Notes: a model not told the origin generated them from the letters alone. A stretch of DNA of 64,000 nucleotides from CAVRAW01 sp963716135 (GCA_963716135.1 OY970289.1:3906001-3970000), one strand, 5' to 3'; shown: positions 17,371 through 28,847, numbered from the stretch's first letter. Numbers and translations are program-made.

Positions 17371-19530
17371 TCAGGGAATCCCCAGGTATTTTTTAATGTC
17401 TGGATCGCACTCGGGCAGAAGCTCGATCGGCGGTCCCTCGGTCGCTTGTTGAATTTCGGCTTCGTTGAGGCGGTAAATCAAGATCGAATGCCCGACATTG
17501 AAGTCCGGTTTGCGTGCTCGGAGGAACGAACACAACCGAGCCAGCCGCAAGTTCTCGTAGTCCGTGTAGAGCGCGTCGATATCCTGTTGGCTTTTGCCGC
17601 CGGCGAATTTTTGCAACGCGTCTGGGTCGTTGGCAGCGAGCTGAAAGCCCAGAACACGCTTTCGGCACTCTTGATACGCGTTTTCGAACAAAACATTCCA
17701 CTTGCCCGGAGTCGGCTGATAGACGCCTTGGAGCAATGTGGCGCTGATGCAATAAGTGCCAGCGGTAAGTGGCTCTGGAACGTGGGGCAGATAGCGGTTC
17801 AAATTGCCCGGCAAAATAGTGGCATCGATGCCGTAATAGGCCGGCGATGCGGTTCCGAAATAGGAAAGGTAAACGTGTTCGCCTGGATGCGCATCGAGCC
17901 AGGGCTTCAACCCCTTGAGATCCTGGCCCCAATCCAAGGAACTGTCGACGAGATGCTTGTATCCGTTGGCCGGTCCGCCTGCCAGGAAGTTGAAATACGC
18001 CAAATAATTTGGCCAACTGCCGATGGCTTCGGCGACGTTCAGCAACAGCGCCGCGGCCAGCAGCGACTGGACCGGCACGAGCCACTTTAGCGAAGCATTT
18101 GAAATAGCAGCCGCGCCAGATTCTTCATCGGTTGTCGTGGAGCTTGTGGCTTTCCAGCTCGCCGGCGCTTGGAACCAAACTGCCGCGGCCCCGGCCAAGA
18201 TGAACATCGGCGGGTAGGTTGGAAGCAGATGACGGAGCCCGATGTTCAAATGACTCGTCAACGAAAACATCCAGAACACGCCCAACCAGACCAAAAGCGG
18301 CGCAAGCGAGTACCCGTGCCCGTGCTGCCAGGACCACACGGACAATGGGGCATTTTCTTCTCCACTCGATTCAAGCGGCCGACGCCACAGGCCGGCAATT
18401 GCCAAGATCAAGATCACAAAAACTTCCAGCGGAGTTTTCACCAGCATGGCGTAGGGAAAGAAAAGTGTCCAACCATGAATGCTAAAATCTCCGTTGAGGA
18501 ACGCTTCCCGCTGCTGGGCGAGATGGATCGTGCGGGCAAAACCGTAGAGGTAACCCTCCGGCAACAGATGATGTTGCTGGACAAACCGAACGCAAGAACG
18601 AGTGAAGTCGATATTGCCCGCCTTTTGCAGGTATTGATCAAGCGTAATGGGCGCTTTGTCCCGTGGGATCGGGGATGGTTGAATCATCGAATATCGGAAC
18701 CCGTAGGACGCCCAAATCATGAAAGCGACGACGAAGACCTGGAATAGCAAGACGCCGAATAATACCGCCAAAAGTGGAAGGCGGCCCCGGATTTCGCGAG
18801 GCCGCCCAATGTTCCAAACCAATGGATTCGGGTTACGCAGCCGAACTGCAACTAAGAGTAATCCCATGGGAATAATCAAGACGCCGGAAAACTTCGACAA
18901 GAACAAGCCGGCCAAAGCCAGGCAACTTGCCGCCAGGTTGAACCAGGTGGTGCGATGCACCAGCGCCCACAACGCCCCCATGGCAGCGATGAAGAACAAC
19001 GCTACCATTAGTTCGCCCGTGGCGACGAACCCAAGACTGAGCGTTGTCGGCGAGAACACAAATAGCGTCAAGCTGATCAAGCCGCCAACGTAACCGAACA
19101 ATCGCCGCGACCAAAGATAAACAAGCAGTCCCAGCGCCATGCTCAGGACGCCGGTCATGGCACGCCCTTGCAGCAACATGGCGTCGGCATCGTTGCCAGA
19201 GTCATAGCAGAAGCGATCGGCAAAAAACCAATGGTCGCCGATTTGCCACATTCGATCGTCCAGCGAAGGAAAGTGGTAACCTTCCAGCCAAATCGGCAAA
19301 GCCACCCAGCGTTGAGACCAATTGCCGCTTTCCTGGTTCATCCGATAATCGTTGGTGGCCCAATAACTGTAGCCGCTGGTGAGAAACGTGTTCTCGTCGA
19401 ATGTGGCGGACTTTCGGCTGGCGGCAGATAATCCAATCGCGAAATGACAGGCTAATAGCACAACGACGGGCCACGGACCGGCCAGGAATGTCGGAAAAAG
19501 GCCGGCATTGCATTTGGTAGATTTGTCCAT
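17371..19530 (-). CDS. GT39/ArnT-like membrane glycosyltransferase, copy 1 of a tandem pair
   Basis: This 719-residue protein is a paralogue of the gene directly downstream. The two align over their full length, from the N-terminal GPWPVV.LLACHFA.GLSA to the ending ATEGPP.ELLP.C.PD, and they share the TFDE catalytic-loop motif, LSKFSGVLIIP, the SLTSHLNIG.RHLLPTYP region and the C-terminal DSSLDWGQDLKGLK. Differences cluster in the periplasmic loop near residues 285-320 and the linker near 470, the parts that could set acceptor specificity. The tandem arrangement suggests local gene duplication. The divergent GT2 gene on the other side of the 138-base upstream gap may make the polyprenyl-phosphate sugar these enzymes use (inference). 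Confidence 0.82.
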   Translation of the reverse strand: MDKSTKCNAGLFPTFLAGPWPVVVLLACHFAIGLSAASRKSATFDENTFLTSGYSYWATNDYRMNQESGNWSQRWVALPIWLEGYHFPSLDDRMWQIGDHWFFADRFCYDSGNDADAMLLQGRAMTGVLSMALGLLVYLWSRRLFGYVGGLISLTLFVFSPTTLSLGFVATGELMVALFFIAAMGALWALVHRTTWFNLAASCLALAGLFLSKFSGVLIIPMGLLLVAVRLRNPNPLVWNIGRPREIRGRLPLLAVLFGVLLFQVFVVAFMIWASYGFRYSMIQPSPIPRDKAPITLDQYLQKAGNIDFTRSCVRFVQQHHLLPEGYLYGFARTIHLAQQREAFLNGDFSIHGWTLFFPYAMLVKTPLEVFVILILAIAGLWRRPLESSGEENAPLSVWSWQHGHGYSLAPLLVWLGVFWMFSLTSHLNIGLRHLLPTYPPMFILAGAAAVWFQAPASWKATSSTTTDEESGAAAISNASLKWLVPVQSLLAAALLLNVAEAIGSWPNYLAYFNFLAGGPANGYKHLVDSSLDWGQDLKGLKPWLDAHPGEHVYLSYFGTASPAYYGIDATILPGNLNRYLPHVPEPLTAGTYCISATLLQGVYQPTPGKWNVLFENAYQECRKRVLGFQLAANDPDALQKFAGGKSQQDIDALYTDYENLRLARLCSFLRARKPDFNVGHSILIYRLNEAEIQQATEGPPIELLPECDPDIKKYLGIP

Positions 19531-19668
19531 TGCCGGCCGGTCAATAAGAAGAGTTGCTGCAAAGCTCCATCGTGGCTTGCAAATTATTTCGCTGTCAATA
19601 AGCTTGGCTTCAACCTATTCTCTATTAGCAGCGATTTCAGTAATCCTCAGCCACGCAAACGCTTGCCT

Positions 19669-20424
19669 ATGTCGGCCGTCGACACCGGGATATTCTTGTC
19701 GGTCGTAATTCCCGCGTACAACGAAGAATTACGCCTCCCGCAGACGCTCTCCGCGGTGGTCGACTATCTGCGGCGCCAAGCGTACACGTGGGACGTGGCG
19801 GTCGTCGACGATGGTTCCAGGGATCGAACCACGCAGGTTGTGGAGGCAGCTAGAGCGAGCGACAGCCGAGTGCGGCTGCTGGAGTACGAAGTCCGCGGCA
19901 ATCGGGGCAAAGGCTACGCCGTGCGGTATGGGATGCTGCGCGTCGGCGGAAAGTATCGCCTGTTCATGGACGCAGACAATTCTACGACCGTTGACCATAT
20001 CGAAGAATTCCTTCCGCTGCTGGAAGGGGGCTCCGACGTGGTCATCGGATCGCGCGCTGCCAAGGGGGCCGAAATCGCCGTGCATCAGGCCTGGTGGAAA
20101 GAATTCCTGGGGGTGCTCGGGAACCGCTGGATCCGGTTTTGGGCTATGCCGGGAATTCAAGACACGCAAGCGGGGTTCAAAGTGTTTACCGCTGCCGCGG
20201 CAGAAGACGTTTTTCCCCGCTTGACCATCGATCGCTGGGGATTCGACGTTGAGGCGCTCGCTGTCGCACGGCGCCAAGGCTGCAAGATCACCGAGCGCCC
20301 CATCCATTGGGCGAATGACCCGAATACCAAAGTGAGCGTGAAAACATATTTCGAGGTTTTGCTGGAAGTCGTGAAAATACGCTGGAACATCTGGATGGGG
20401 GTGTACGACAAGCCGCGAAAGTAA
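19669..20424 (+). CDS. GT2 glycosyltransferase, dolichyl/polyprenyl-phosphate sugar synthase type
   Basis: The product is about 251 residues and soluble, with the GT-A fold signatures VVIPAYNEELRLPQTL, VDDGSRD and the metal-binding DADNST, followed by GSRAAKGAEIAVHQ and DTQAGFKVF. This order is typical of the polyprenyl-phosphate beta-glucosyl/mannosyl transferase branch (Alg5/DPM-like). Its likely reaction is transfer of a hexose from a nucleotide sugar to a polyprenyl phosphate on the cytoplasmic face. Two ArnT-like transferases that would use such a donor lie divergently next to it. The ATG at 19669 is preferred over the TTG two codons upstream. A C-terminal membrane helix is absent. Confidence 0.85.
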   Translation: MSAVDTGIFLSVVIPAYNEELRLPQTLSAVVDYLRRQAYTWDVAVVDDGSRDRTTQVVEAARASDSRVRLLEYEVRGNRGKGYAVRYGMLRVGGKYRLFMDADNSTTVDHIEEFLPLLEGGSDVVIGSRAAKGAEIAVHQAWWKEFLGVLGNRWIRFWAMPGIQDTQAGFKVFTAAAAEDVFPRLTIDRWGFDVEALAVARRQGCKITERPIHWANDPNTKVSVKTYFEVLLEVVKIRWNIWMGVYDKPRK

Positions 20425-20552
20425 GAGTGGGTAAATTGGCGCGTGCTTCCGTCGTGCAAAATTGCCCCTTCCCGCTTGCAAGGACGGACAAGGTGCGGTA
20501 GGCATATGGTTTCAGGCGAAGCCGCCGCAGGTAATCATCTCTGAGATCGGCC

Positions 20553-21014
20553 ATGGCACAACCCGCTGCAAAATCGAAAGCTTCCGAGGCCAGGCAGGGC
20601 GAAGGGAAACAACCGGAAGCGAAGCAGGCCGGCGGCCAGAAAGCGGCGACGAAAGACAAGCGCATTTTGCTCGTGGACGACGATCAAGAAATCGTCGAGT
20701 CGATGCGACTCGCGTTGGAATCGAAGGGCTTTCAGGTGCTGGTGGCCCGCGACGGCAATCAGGGTTTGGTGCTCTGCGAGCGGGAGGATCCTGACCTGGT
20801 GATCCTGGACATGATGATGCCCAAGCGCAGCGGCTTTTTGGTGCTGGAAAAGTTGCGCCGCACCCGGCCGGTGCCGCTGCGGGTAATCATGATCACGGCC
20901 AACGAAGGCAGCCGCCACAAGGCCTACGCGGAAATGCTCGGCGTGGACGACTACATCCGCAAGCCGTTCGCCATGGATCGGCTGATGGAAAGCGTCCAGC
21001 GTCTGCTGGGCTGA
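20553..21014 (+). CDS. Single-domain (CheY-like) response regulator
   Basis: The first 35 residues are a Lys/Ala/Gln-rich, probably disordered extension. A complete receiver domain follows: LLVDDDQ (acidic pocket), VILDMMMPKRSG (phosphoacceptor Asp), MITANEGS (Thr/Ser switch) and DDYIRKPFAM (Lys). There is no output domain, so it acts through protein contacts or phosphorelay. No kinase gene is adjacent. The gene lies 655 bases upstream of prkA on the same strand, and the gap makes co-transcription uncertain. Confidence 0.88.
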   Translation: MAQPAAKSKASEARQGEGKQPEAKQAGGQKAATKDKRILLVDDDQEIVESMRLALESKGFQVLVARDGNQGLVLCEREDPDLVILDMMMPKRSGFLVLEKLRRTRPVPLRVIMITANEGSRHKAYAEMLGVDDYIRKPFAMDRLMESVQRLLG

Positions 21015-21669
21015 GCCTTCGTCGCAGGCCCCGACCGGCCGCTGACATCCATTCGGTCATCCCGATCCGGGCGTGTCCAACTGCTCGTGCAGGCGCGCCG
21101 TCGGCCAAGCCGAATAACCATGCCGAGTCGTCCGGCGGAAGTCTCACGCAACACTCAGGTTAACGGTTCTATCGGCGCGAGCAAATGTGGGTCGGAAACC
21201 GCTCGCTGGCATAGAAGTTGATATTGCCTCGAATCAGGTTTGTAGCAATACTACAAATGGAGACCGGGCAGAGAGGGTGAAACAGTAAACTCATCCTCGC
21301 TGTTCGAAGAACGAGAAGCAGGTTACCCGCCGGCTGATCCGCCCCTTCGCTCCTCCCGCTCTTTTGCAATCTCTCCCTCGCGCTCGCGCCAACGAGCCTC
21401 TGCGAGTTGCCCTCGACAGTCTCAAGCAGCCTTTTCGCTGCGCGGACGACACCAAATGCCGCGGGAACCACAGTCGCGGTGTATGCCGGCGCAGCGCTCG
21501 CCAGGATGGCCAAAGCGGGGAGTGGCTGCAAAAACGGGCTGTGATGCGTATCGGAACGGTCGAAGGGACCTCGCCGTTCGAGTGCACCACCAGGCGCAGA
21601 GGGCCACGCGCCGCTGCCTCCGCGCCTGAGGCTTACATTTCCCCGTGCCAGCGGCGCGGAGGACATGCC
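21015..21669. other. Long non-coding stretch upstream of prkA
   Basis: About 655 bases without a credible gene. The prkA frame is open leftward to about 21364, but that part has the low-complexity, Arg-rich character of non-coding GC-rich DNA. The GGAGG 7 bases before ATG 21670 marks the true start. One perfect palindrome is present at 21239-21257. I found no other signal; a long 5' leader or a stress-type promoter could lie here. Confidence 0.5.
21239..21257. promoter_or_regulatory. Perfect 7-base inverted repeat, candidate operator
   Basis: TTTGTAG and CTACAAA flank a 5-base CAATA spacer in an otherwise GC-rich, non-coding region about 410 bases before prkA. The stretch is AT-rich for this genome. 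It could be a regulator-binding dyad or a small hairpin; no regulator can be named. Confidence 0.35.
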
Positions 21670-23715
<2,046 letters not shown>

Positions 23716-23725
23716 ACGATTTTCC

Positions 23726-24838
23726 ATGTTCTTGAACGTCGATCACGATCATCGTCGCTTTCGCCAAATTGTCCGCGGGAAAATCCGCGAGAACTTGCGG
23801 AAGTACATCACGCACGGCGAAATGATCGGCCGCAAAGGGCGCGAATTGATCAGCATTCCTCTGCCGCAATTGGACGTGCCGCATTTTCGCTACGGCAAGA
23901 ACGGCTCGGGCGGGGTGGGGCAGGGGGATGGCGAAGTCGGCCAGCCCATCGCCGGCGGCTCCGGCGAAAAGGAAAGCGGAAAGGGTCAGGCCGGCAGCGA
24001 CCCGGGCGCGCACATTCTGGAAGTCGACGTCACGCTGGAGGAGCTGGCCGCCATTCTCGGCGATGAGCTGGAGCTGCCCCGCATTCAGCCCAAGGGCAAA
24101 GCCACCATCAAGCAGGAAAAATCCCGCTACGACAGCATCCGCCGCACCGGCCCCGAATCGTTGCGGCACTTCAAGCGAACCTACTTCCAAACGCTGCGCC
24201 GGCAGATTGCTTCGGGCAATTACAATCCCGAGAAGCCGGTCATTTTGCCGATCCCCGACGACAAGCGTTACCGCGCTTGGAGCAGCGTTCAACAACCGGA
24301 AGCCAACGCCGTGATTGTCTACATGATGGACGTGTCCGGCTCGATGACCGACGACCAGAAGGAGATCGTCCGGACCGAGGCGTTCTGGCTCGACACCTGG
24401 CTGGCGAGTCAATATGACGGCCTCGAAGTACGGTACATCATTCACGATGCCGTGGCCCGACAGGTCGACGAGGAAACGTTCTATCACACTCGCGAAAGCG
24501 GCGGCACGCGGATCAGCTCTGCTTACAAAGTTGCCGTCGATTTGATTCGCACCGAGTTCAATCCGACACAGTGGAATGTGTACTGCTTCCAGTTCTCCGA
24601 CGGCGACAATTGGGGCGAAGACAACGACCAAAGCCTGCGGCTATTGAGCGACGAACTGCTGCCGATGGTCAATTTGTTTTGCTATGGCCAGGTCGAAAGC
24701 CCCTACGGCAGCGGCGAATATATCCGGGCGCTCAAAGGCCGCTTCGGCGAAAAGCACGAATCGTTGGTGCTTTCGGAAATTGAAGACAAAGAAGCGATCT
24801 ACGGTTCGATCAAAGCCTTCTTAGGCAAAGGAAAATGA
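23726..24838 (+). CDS. yhbH: YeaH/YhbH-family (DUF444) protein with a VWA-like domain
   Basis: The 370-residue product opens with DHDHRRFRQIVRGKI and the EMIGRKG and SIPLPQLDVPHFRYG blocks typical of DUF444. After a Gly-rich linker, a von Willebrand A-like domain shows the MIDAS motif DVSGSMTDDQKE near residue 207. The family always accompanies PrkA and SpoVR and is part of a stationary-phase/stress module; biochemical activity is unknown. It starts 10 bases after prkA and is followed by spoVR after 45 bases, so the three are very likely one operon. Confidence 0.94.
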   Translation: MFLNVDHDHRRFRQIVRGKIRENLRKYITHGEMIGRKGRELISIPLPQLDVPHFRYGKNGSGGVGQGDGEVGQPIAGGSGEKESGKGQAGSDPGAHILEVDVTLEELAAILGDELELPRIQPKGKATIKQEKSRYDSIRRTGPESLRHFKRTYFQTLRRQIASGNYNPEKPVILPIPDDKRYRAWSSVQQPEANAVIVYMMDVSGSMTDDQKEIVRTEAFWLDTWLASQYDGLEVRYIIHDAVARQVDEETFYHTRESGGTRISSAYKVAVDLIRTEFNPTQWNVYCFQFSDGDNWGEDNDQSLRLLSDELLPMVNLFCYGQVESPYGSGEYIRALKGRFGEKHESLVLSEIEDKEAIYGSIKAFLGKGK

Positions 24839-24883
24839 CCGCCGCGCGATGCGGCGCACCGTTTGCATTGCTAGTTATCAGCC

Positions 24884-26398
24884 ATGGCTACCGTAACACA
24901 TTTCGATCCGTTGCCCGGCTATTTGGCGGACATCCAATGCCAAATGGAAGATTATGCGCGGGGCTACGGGCTGGATTTCTATCCCACGATCTTCGAAGTG
25001 GTGGATTACGACCAGCTCAACGAGATCGCCTCGTACGGCGGCTTTCCCACGCGCTATCCGCATTGGCGCTTCGGCATGGAGTACGAACAGCTTTCCAAGG
25101 GCTACCAGTACGGGCTGCAGAAGATTTACGAGTTGGTGATCAACAACGATCCCTGCTATGCATACTTGATGCGATCCAACGCGGTGACGGATCAGAAATT
25201 AGTGATGGCCCACGTCTATGGGCACGCCGATTTCTTCAAGCACAACAATTGGTTTTCGCAAACCAACCGCAAGATGATGGATGAGATGGCCAACCACGGC
25301 AACCGCGTGCGGCGGTATCTGGATCGGTTCGGCGTGGAGGAAGTTGAGACGTTCATCGACGCCTGCCTGAGCATCGAAGACCTGATCGATTTGCATTCGC
25401 CGTTCATCAAGCGCACCGACGAACCGCCGAAATACGAATTCAAGCGTCACGACGAGGAAGAACCATTGCCGCCTCCGGGCCGGTTTGCCGCGAAGCCGTA
25501 TCTGGAATCTTATGTCAATCCGCCCGAGGTGCTGGCGGCCGAAGTCGAACAACACCGCAAGGACAGAGCGCGAGAAGAGAACTTTCCCAGCAAGCCTGCG
25601 CGCGACGTGATGCAATTCGTGTTGGAACACGCCCCGCTGAAGCCGTGGCAGGTGGACGTGCTGTCGATCATCCGGGAGGAAGCGTATTACTTCGCCCCGC
25701 AGGCACAAACGAAGATCATGAACGAAGGCTGGGCCAGCTACTGGCACAGCACCATCATGACGCAGCAAGGCCTGGAACCGGGCGACATCGTCAACTACGC
25801 CGATCATCACAGCGGCACCATGGCCAGTTCTCCGACGCGGCTGAACCCTTACAAGCTCGGCATTGAACTTCTGCGCGATATCGAAGACCGCTGGAATCGG
25901 GGCCGTTTCGGCAAGGATTTCGACGAATGCGACGACATGGTGGCGCGCCGCCAGTGGAATACGAACACCGGACTGGGGCGGCAGAAGATCTTCGAGGTGC
26001 GCCGGATTTACAACGACATCATGTTCATCGACGAATTTCTGACGCTGGATTTTTGCCGCCAGCACAAGATGTTCTCGTTCGGCTACAACGGTGAAACCGA
26101 CACGTACAACATCGAAAGCCGCGAGTTTCCCAAGATCAAGGAACGACTGCTGCACAACCTTACGAATATCGGCCGGCCGATCATCGCGGTGCGCGACGGG
26201 AACTACAAAAACCGCGGCGAGCTGTTTCTGGAGCACCAGCACAACGGCGTCGACCTGCAGATCAACTATGCCCACGATACGTTGGCCAACCTGTACCGGC
26301 TGTGGACGCGACCGGTGTACATCGAAACCATGGTCGAGGGCAAATTGACCACGTTTTCCTTCGACGGTAGCGAACACAAGACGGAGACGGCCAAATAA
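24884..26398 (+). CDS. spoVR: SpoVR-family protein
   Basis: The 504-residue product matches the whole SpoVR family: an N-terminal YARGYGLDFYPTIFEVVDYD region, AYLMRSNAVTDQKLVMAHVYGHADFF, a His-rich NEGWASYWHSTIMTQ segment and a C-terminal region with HNLTNIGRP. The family (B. subtilis SpoVR, E. coli YcgB) is linked to cortex formation in spore formers, but in non-sporulating bacteria it belongs to the PrkA-YhbH stress module. The conserved HXXXH-like and Glu residues hint at metal binding. No spores are known in Planctomycetes, so a stress role is the better guess. Confidence 0.94.
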   Translation: MATVTHFDPLPGYLADIQCQMEDYARGYGLDFYPTIFEVVDYDQLNEIASYGGFPTRYPHWRFGMEYEQLSKGYQYGLQKIYELVINNDPCYAYLMRSNAVTDQKLVMAHVYGHADFFKHNNWFSQTNRKMMDEMANHGNRVRRYLDRFGVEEVETFIDACLSIEDLIDLHSPFIKRTDEPPKYEFKRHDEEEPLPPPGRFAAKPYLESYVNPPEVLAAEVEQHRKDRAREENFPSKPARDVMQFVLEHAPLKPWQVDVLSIIREEAYYFAPQAQTKIMNEGWASYWHSTIMTQQGLEPGDIVNYADHHSGTMASSPTRLNPYKLGIELLRDIEDRWNRGRFGKDFDECDDMVARRQWNTNTGLGRQKIFEVRRIYNDIMFIDEFLTLDFCRQHKMFSFGYNGETDTYNIESREFPKIKERLLHNLTNIGRPIIAVRDGNYKNRGELFLEHQHNGVDLQINYAHDTLANLYRLWTRPVYIETMVEGKLTTFSFDGSEHKTETAK

Positions 26399-26533
26399 GT
26401 GACTGCCCTGAATCGCCCGGCATCCAAATTAATAGCCGCAAAATCAATCCCAATTTATCAACCCAAGAATCGCCGACCGATAACAACTTTAGTTTTTCAC
26501 CCTTTGAATCTCCTGTTTGTCGAGGTGCTGCCA

Positions 26534-27013
26534 TGACACTGAAAGCCCAGGCCGAAACGGCGCTTTCCAGTTTGTCGTCAGCCAGCTCCCAAAGCGCAAA
26601 CAATCGCCGTCACGGACGGCGGCCAAGAACTGACCGCCAAGCTGACGGGGTTGGACGCCCTGGCGCTGGCCTTTGAACACATTACCTTGGTCGCCAGCGC
26701 GCTGGCCGATGCGCCGATCGAGCGGCTCAAGGTCGTCGCCGACGCGCTGGCCAAACGCCTGACCTATTTACTGGAGCCGATCAGCCCGATCGAGGTGGAT
26801 GCCGATCAGTGCATCGTGCAGATGCGATCCAGCCCGCCTCAGCGAGACGACAACGGCACGCGCTACTACGAGCTTTTGGTGCGTCGCGGCGGGCAGTTGA
26901 GCCTGCGGCGTTACCAACGGCAAGGCGCCGGCGAACGGCGCAATATATCGGCACAGATCACGCGCGAGGTTTTCTTGCGGCTGGCGGGCGACCTTTCCGA
27001 TGCCGCGAAGTAG
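26534..27013 (+). CDS. Small hypothetical protein (frame broken once)
   Basis: I do not recognise this gene. From ATG 26534 the frame reads MTLKAQAETALSSLSS and is lost at about 26590. Adding GC at the GCGC at 26594-26597 continues as SAQTIAVTDGGQELTAKLTGLDALALAFEHI and runs to the stop at 27013, giving about 160 residues. The middle is helical (DAPIERLKVVADALAKRLTYLLEPI), then comes a beta-rich part (CIVQMRSSPPQRDDNGTRYYELLVRRGG) and a short helical end. It sits between spoVR and hemQ on the same strand, 64 bases before hemQ. No signal peptide or metal motif is visible. Confidence 0.65.
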
Positions 27014-27076
27014 TCAGTTGGCTACGAACGATTGGCTGGTTATATTGAGCCAGTTGCCTTTCAGTTCGGAGTCATA

Positions 27077-27937
27077 ATGAGTCAAAGCGGCGCGACGGAA
27101 GTTTCTTTGGAACCGCTGGAAGGCTGGCATTGCAGCCATCTGTTTTATCGCTTCGACCGCGCGCGATTGGCGGCGATGAAGGCGGAGGATATTGCCGCAG
27201 GTTGCGATGAGATCGTCACGATTTGCGATCCGACGGGTGCGGAAGCGCCCGCTCGCCTGCAAACCAGCATCGTTAGCGGTCACAAAGCCGACTTCGGCCT
27301 GATGGCGCTTGACGCCGATCCGCTCAAGGTGGGCGCGCTGCACCATCGCCTGATGGCCGGCAGGTTGGGACCAGCGATTGTGCCCACCTACTCGTTTACT
27401 TCCATCACCGAAGTTTCGGAATACGTTCCGAGCCTGGAACAATATGGCAAGCGCCTGGTGGAGGAGGGTGAACAGCTCGACAGCCCGACGTACAAGGCGA
27501 AGCTCAAAGCGTACGAGGGGCGCGAAGCGATGATGCGCCGCCAGCGGCTGATGCCCGATTTGGCCCCCTGGCCTTCGACCTGCTTCTATCCGATGAACAA
27601 GAAACGAGAAGTGGGGGAAAATTGGTATTCGCTTCCGTTTGATGATCGCAATCGCCTGATGGCCGAGCATGGCCGCACGGGAATGACGTTCGGCGGCAAA
27701 GTGACGCAACTGATCACTGCTTCCACCGGCTTCGACGACTGGGAATGGGGCGTCACACTGTGGGCCCGCAATCCGCAATTTCTCAAGGAAATTGTTTATC
27801 GGATGCGGTTCGACGAAGCTAGCGCTCGCTATGCCGAGTTCGGGCCGTTTTTCGTCGGGTACGTGATGACGCCGGGAGCGATGCTCGCCCACTGCCGAAT
27901 CGGAAGGGCGCAGGATGCAGGGCGCAGGGCGCAGTAA
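27077..27937 (+). CDS. hemQ: Coproheme decarboxylase HemQ (chlorite dismutase family)
   Basis: The 286-residue product carries the HemQ blocks YPMNKKREVGENWYSLPFDD, RLMAEHGRTG, STGFDDWEWGVTLWA and SARYAEFGPFFVGYV. HemQ removes two propionate carboxyls from coproheme III with peroxide to give heme b, the last step of the coproporphyrin-dependent pathway. The NWY tyrosine expected for catalysis is present. GGAG 8 bases before ATG 27077 fixes the start. The N-terminal domain (about residues 1-150) is the divergent first half usual in dimeric-barrel fusions. The final codons, after IGR, come from an intergenic-type repeat and are probably not part of the fold. Confidence 0.9.
   Translation: MSQSGATEVSLEPLEGWHCSHLFYRFDRARLAAMKAEDIAAGCDEIVTICDPTGAEAPARLQTSIVSGHKADFGLMALDADPLKVGALHHRLMAGRLGPAIVPTYSFTSITEVSEYVPSLEQYGKRLVEEGEQLDSPTYKAKLKAYEGREAMMRRQRLMPDLAPWPSTCFYPMNKKREVGENWYSLPFDDRNRLMAEHGRTGMTFGGKVTQLITASTGFDDWEWGVTLWARNPQFLKEIVYRMRFDEASARYAEFGPFFVGYVMTPGAMLAHCRIGRAQDAGRRAQ
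27906..27934. repeat. GGGCGCAG tandem repeat forming the 3' end of hemQ
   Basis: Imperfect copies of GGGCGCAG (GGGCGCAG-GATGCAG-GGCGCAG-GGCGCAG) run up to the stop codon of hemQ and encode its last nine or so residues. It looks like the short slippage-type repeats found at other gene ends in this window. Confidence 0.65.
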
Positions 27938-27940
27938 ACG

Positions 27941-28771
27941 TCACTTGCCCGATTTTTCCCCGTCCGCTTTCTTTTCAATCTGCGGGGCGAGCACTAAAGT
28001 GACTTTCGTGCCGCGCGGCGGAATGTGCTCGGTGAAGGCTTCGAATTCCAGCGCGTCGTTGCTGTCGGTGCTTTCGATCGGCAAGTCCATCATGGCGTCC
28101 GGAAAGTTGGAAACGCAGATCAAGTCGCCGGCCTCGGCCAGGTAGTATTGCTTTTTGGTCTCCTCGTCGGTGTAAAACCCGCTGCCGCCGAACACCCAGT
28201 AGCTATCCATCGCCTTTTTCGTTTTGATATCGCGGACCCAATCCTGCGCGCGGGATTTTTGCGGCTTGCCGTTGGCGTCGGTCCAGTACACCAATACGTC
28301 GACCTTGGGGCCCGTGGCCGCGGTGTACTTGGGCTGATACTTCACCGTCGTGCCGGGGACAGCACCCGCCGCCAGAAGCGCGGCGTGCACCGTCTGAGCT
28401 TTGGTATCGACGGACACCACCGACTCATGCTCCTTGGTTCCCTTGGGCACGGCGAACATTTCCAACATGCCGCGCGTCAGGCACACTTGCCCATCAACCA
28501 CCACCTGATGATTCTTGGTGTCGATCCAGACATTCTCGCCGAGTTGCTTGAGCGTCGCGGTTGGATCCGAGGGATTTGTCTTCGGGGCAGCCTCGGCCGG
28601 ATTTTCAGCCTTGCCATCTTTTGTCGGCTGATCTTTTTTCGGCATGTCGCCGATCAGCGCGGTGCCCGGTTGCTCGTTTGCTTCCGTTTGCGCCAAAACC
28701 GATCGCGCTGACATTGCAGAGATGGCGATCAACAAGGGGATACAGACGCAAGCTCGATGGCGCAGCAACAT
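27941..28771 (-). CDS. Exported YdjY-domain protein
   Basis: The 276-residue product has a signal peptide (about residues 1-27, SVLAQ), a charged Lys/Pro/Glu-rich linker to about residue 75 and a C-terminal domain that resembles the YdjY family: NVWIDTKNHQVVVDGQVCLTRG, LEMFAVPKGTKEHESVVSV, VHAALLAAGAVPGTTVKY, DSYWVFGGSGFYTD and GDLICVSNFPDAMMDLPIES. The E. coli homologue is next to ferredoxin genes but its role is unknown. The gene is convergent with hemQ (4 bases between stops) and divergent from yggS. An exported location is supported by the signal; no catalytic motif is visible. Confidence 0.8.
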   Translation of the reverse strand: MLLRHRACVCIPLLIAISAMSARSVLAQTEANEQPGTALIGDMPKKDQPTKDGKAENPAEAAPKTNPSDPTATLKQLGENVWIDTKNHQVVVDGQVCLTRGMLEMFAVPKGTKEHESVVSVDTKAQTVHAALLAAGAVPGTTVKYQPKYTAATGPKVDVLVYWTDANGKPQKSRAQDWVRDIKTKKAMDSYWVFGGSGFYTDEETKKQYYLAEAGDLICVSNFPDAMMDLPIESTDSNDALEFEAFTEHIPPRGTKVTLVLAPQIEKKADGEKSGK

Positions 28772-28847
28772 GCCGAATTCTCCTTCAACTGCTAAGATAC
28801 CCGCTGAGAGAAAAATCGTCTATTGGCAAACATCGTTCGAGCTTTGC

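Noticed and set aside
21239..21257. BlaI/MecI-type operator
   Set aside because: The dyad has inverted arm order relative to the usual TACA-N-TGTA form and no BlaI-like gene is nearby.
21364..21669. Upstream extension of PrkA by about 100 residues
   Set aside because: The extension is low-complexity and lacks PrkA similarity, while GGAGG precedes ATG 21670.
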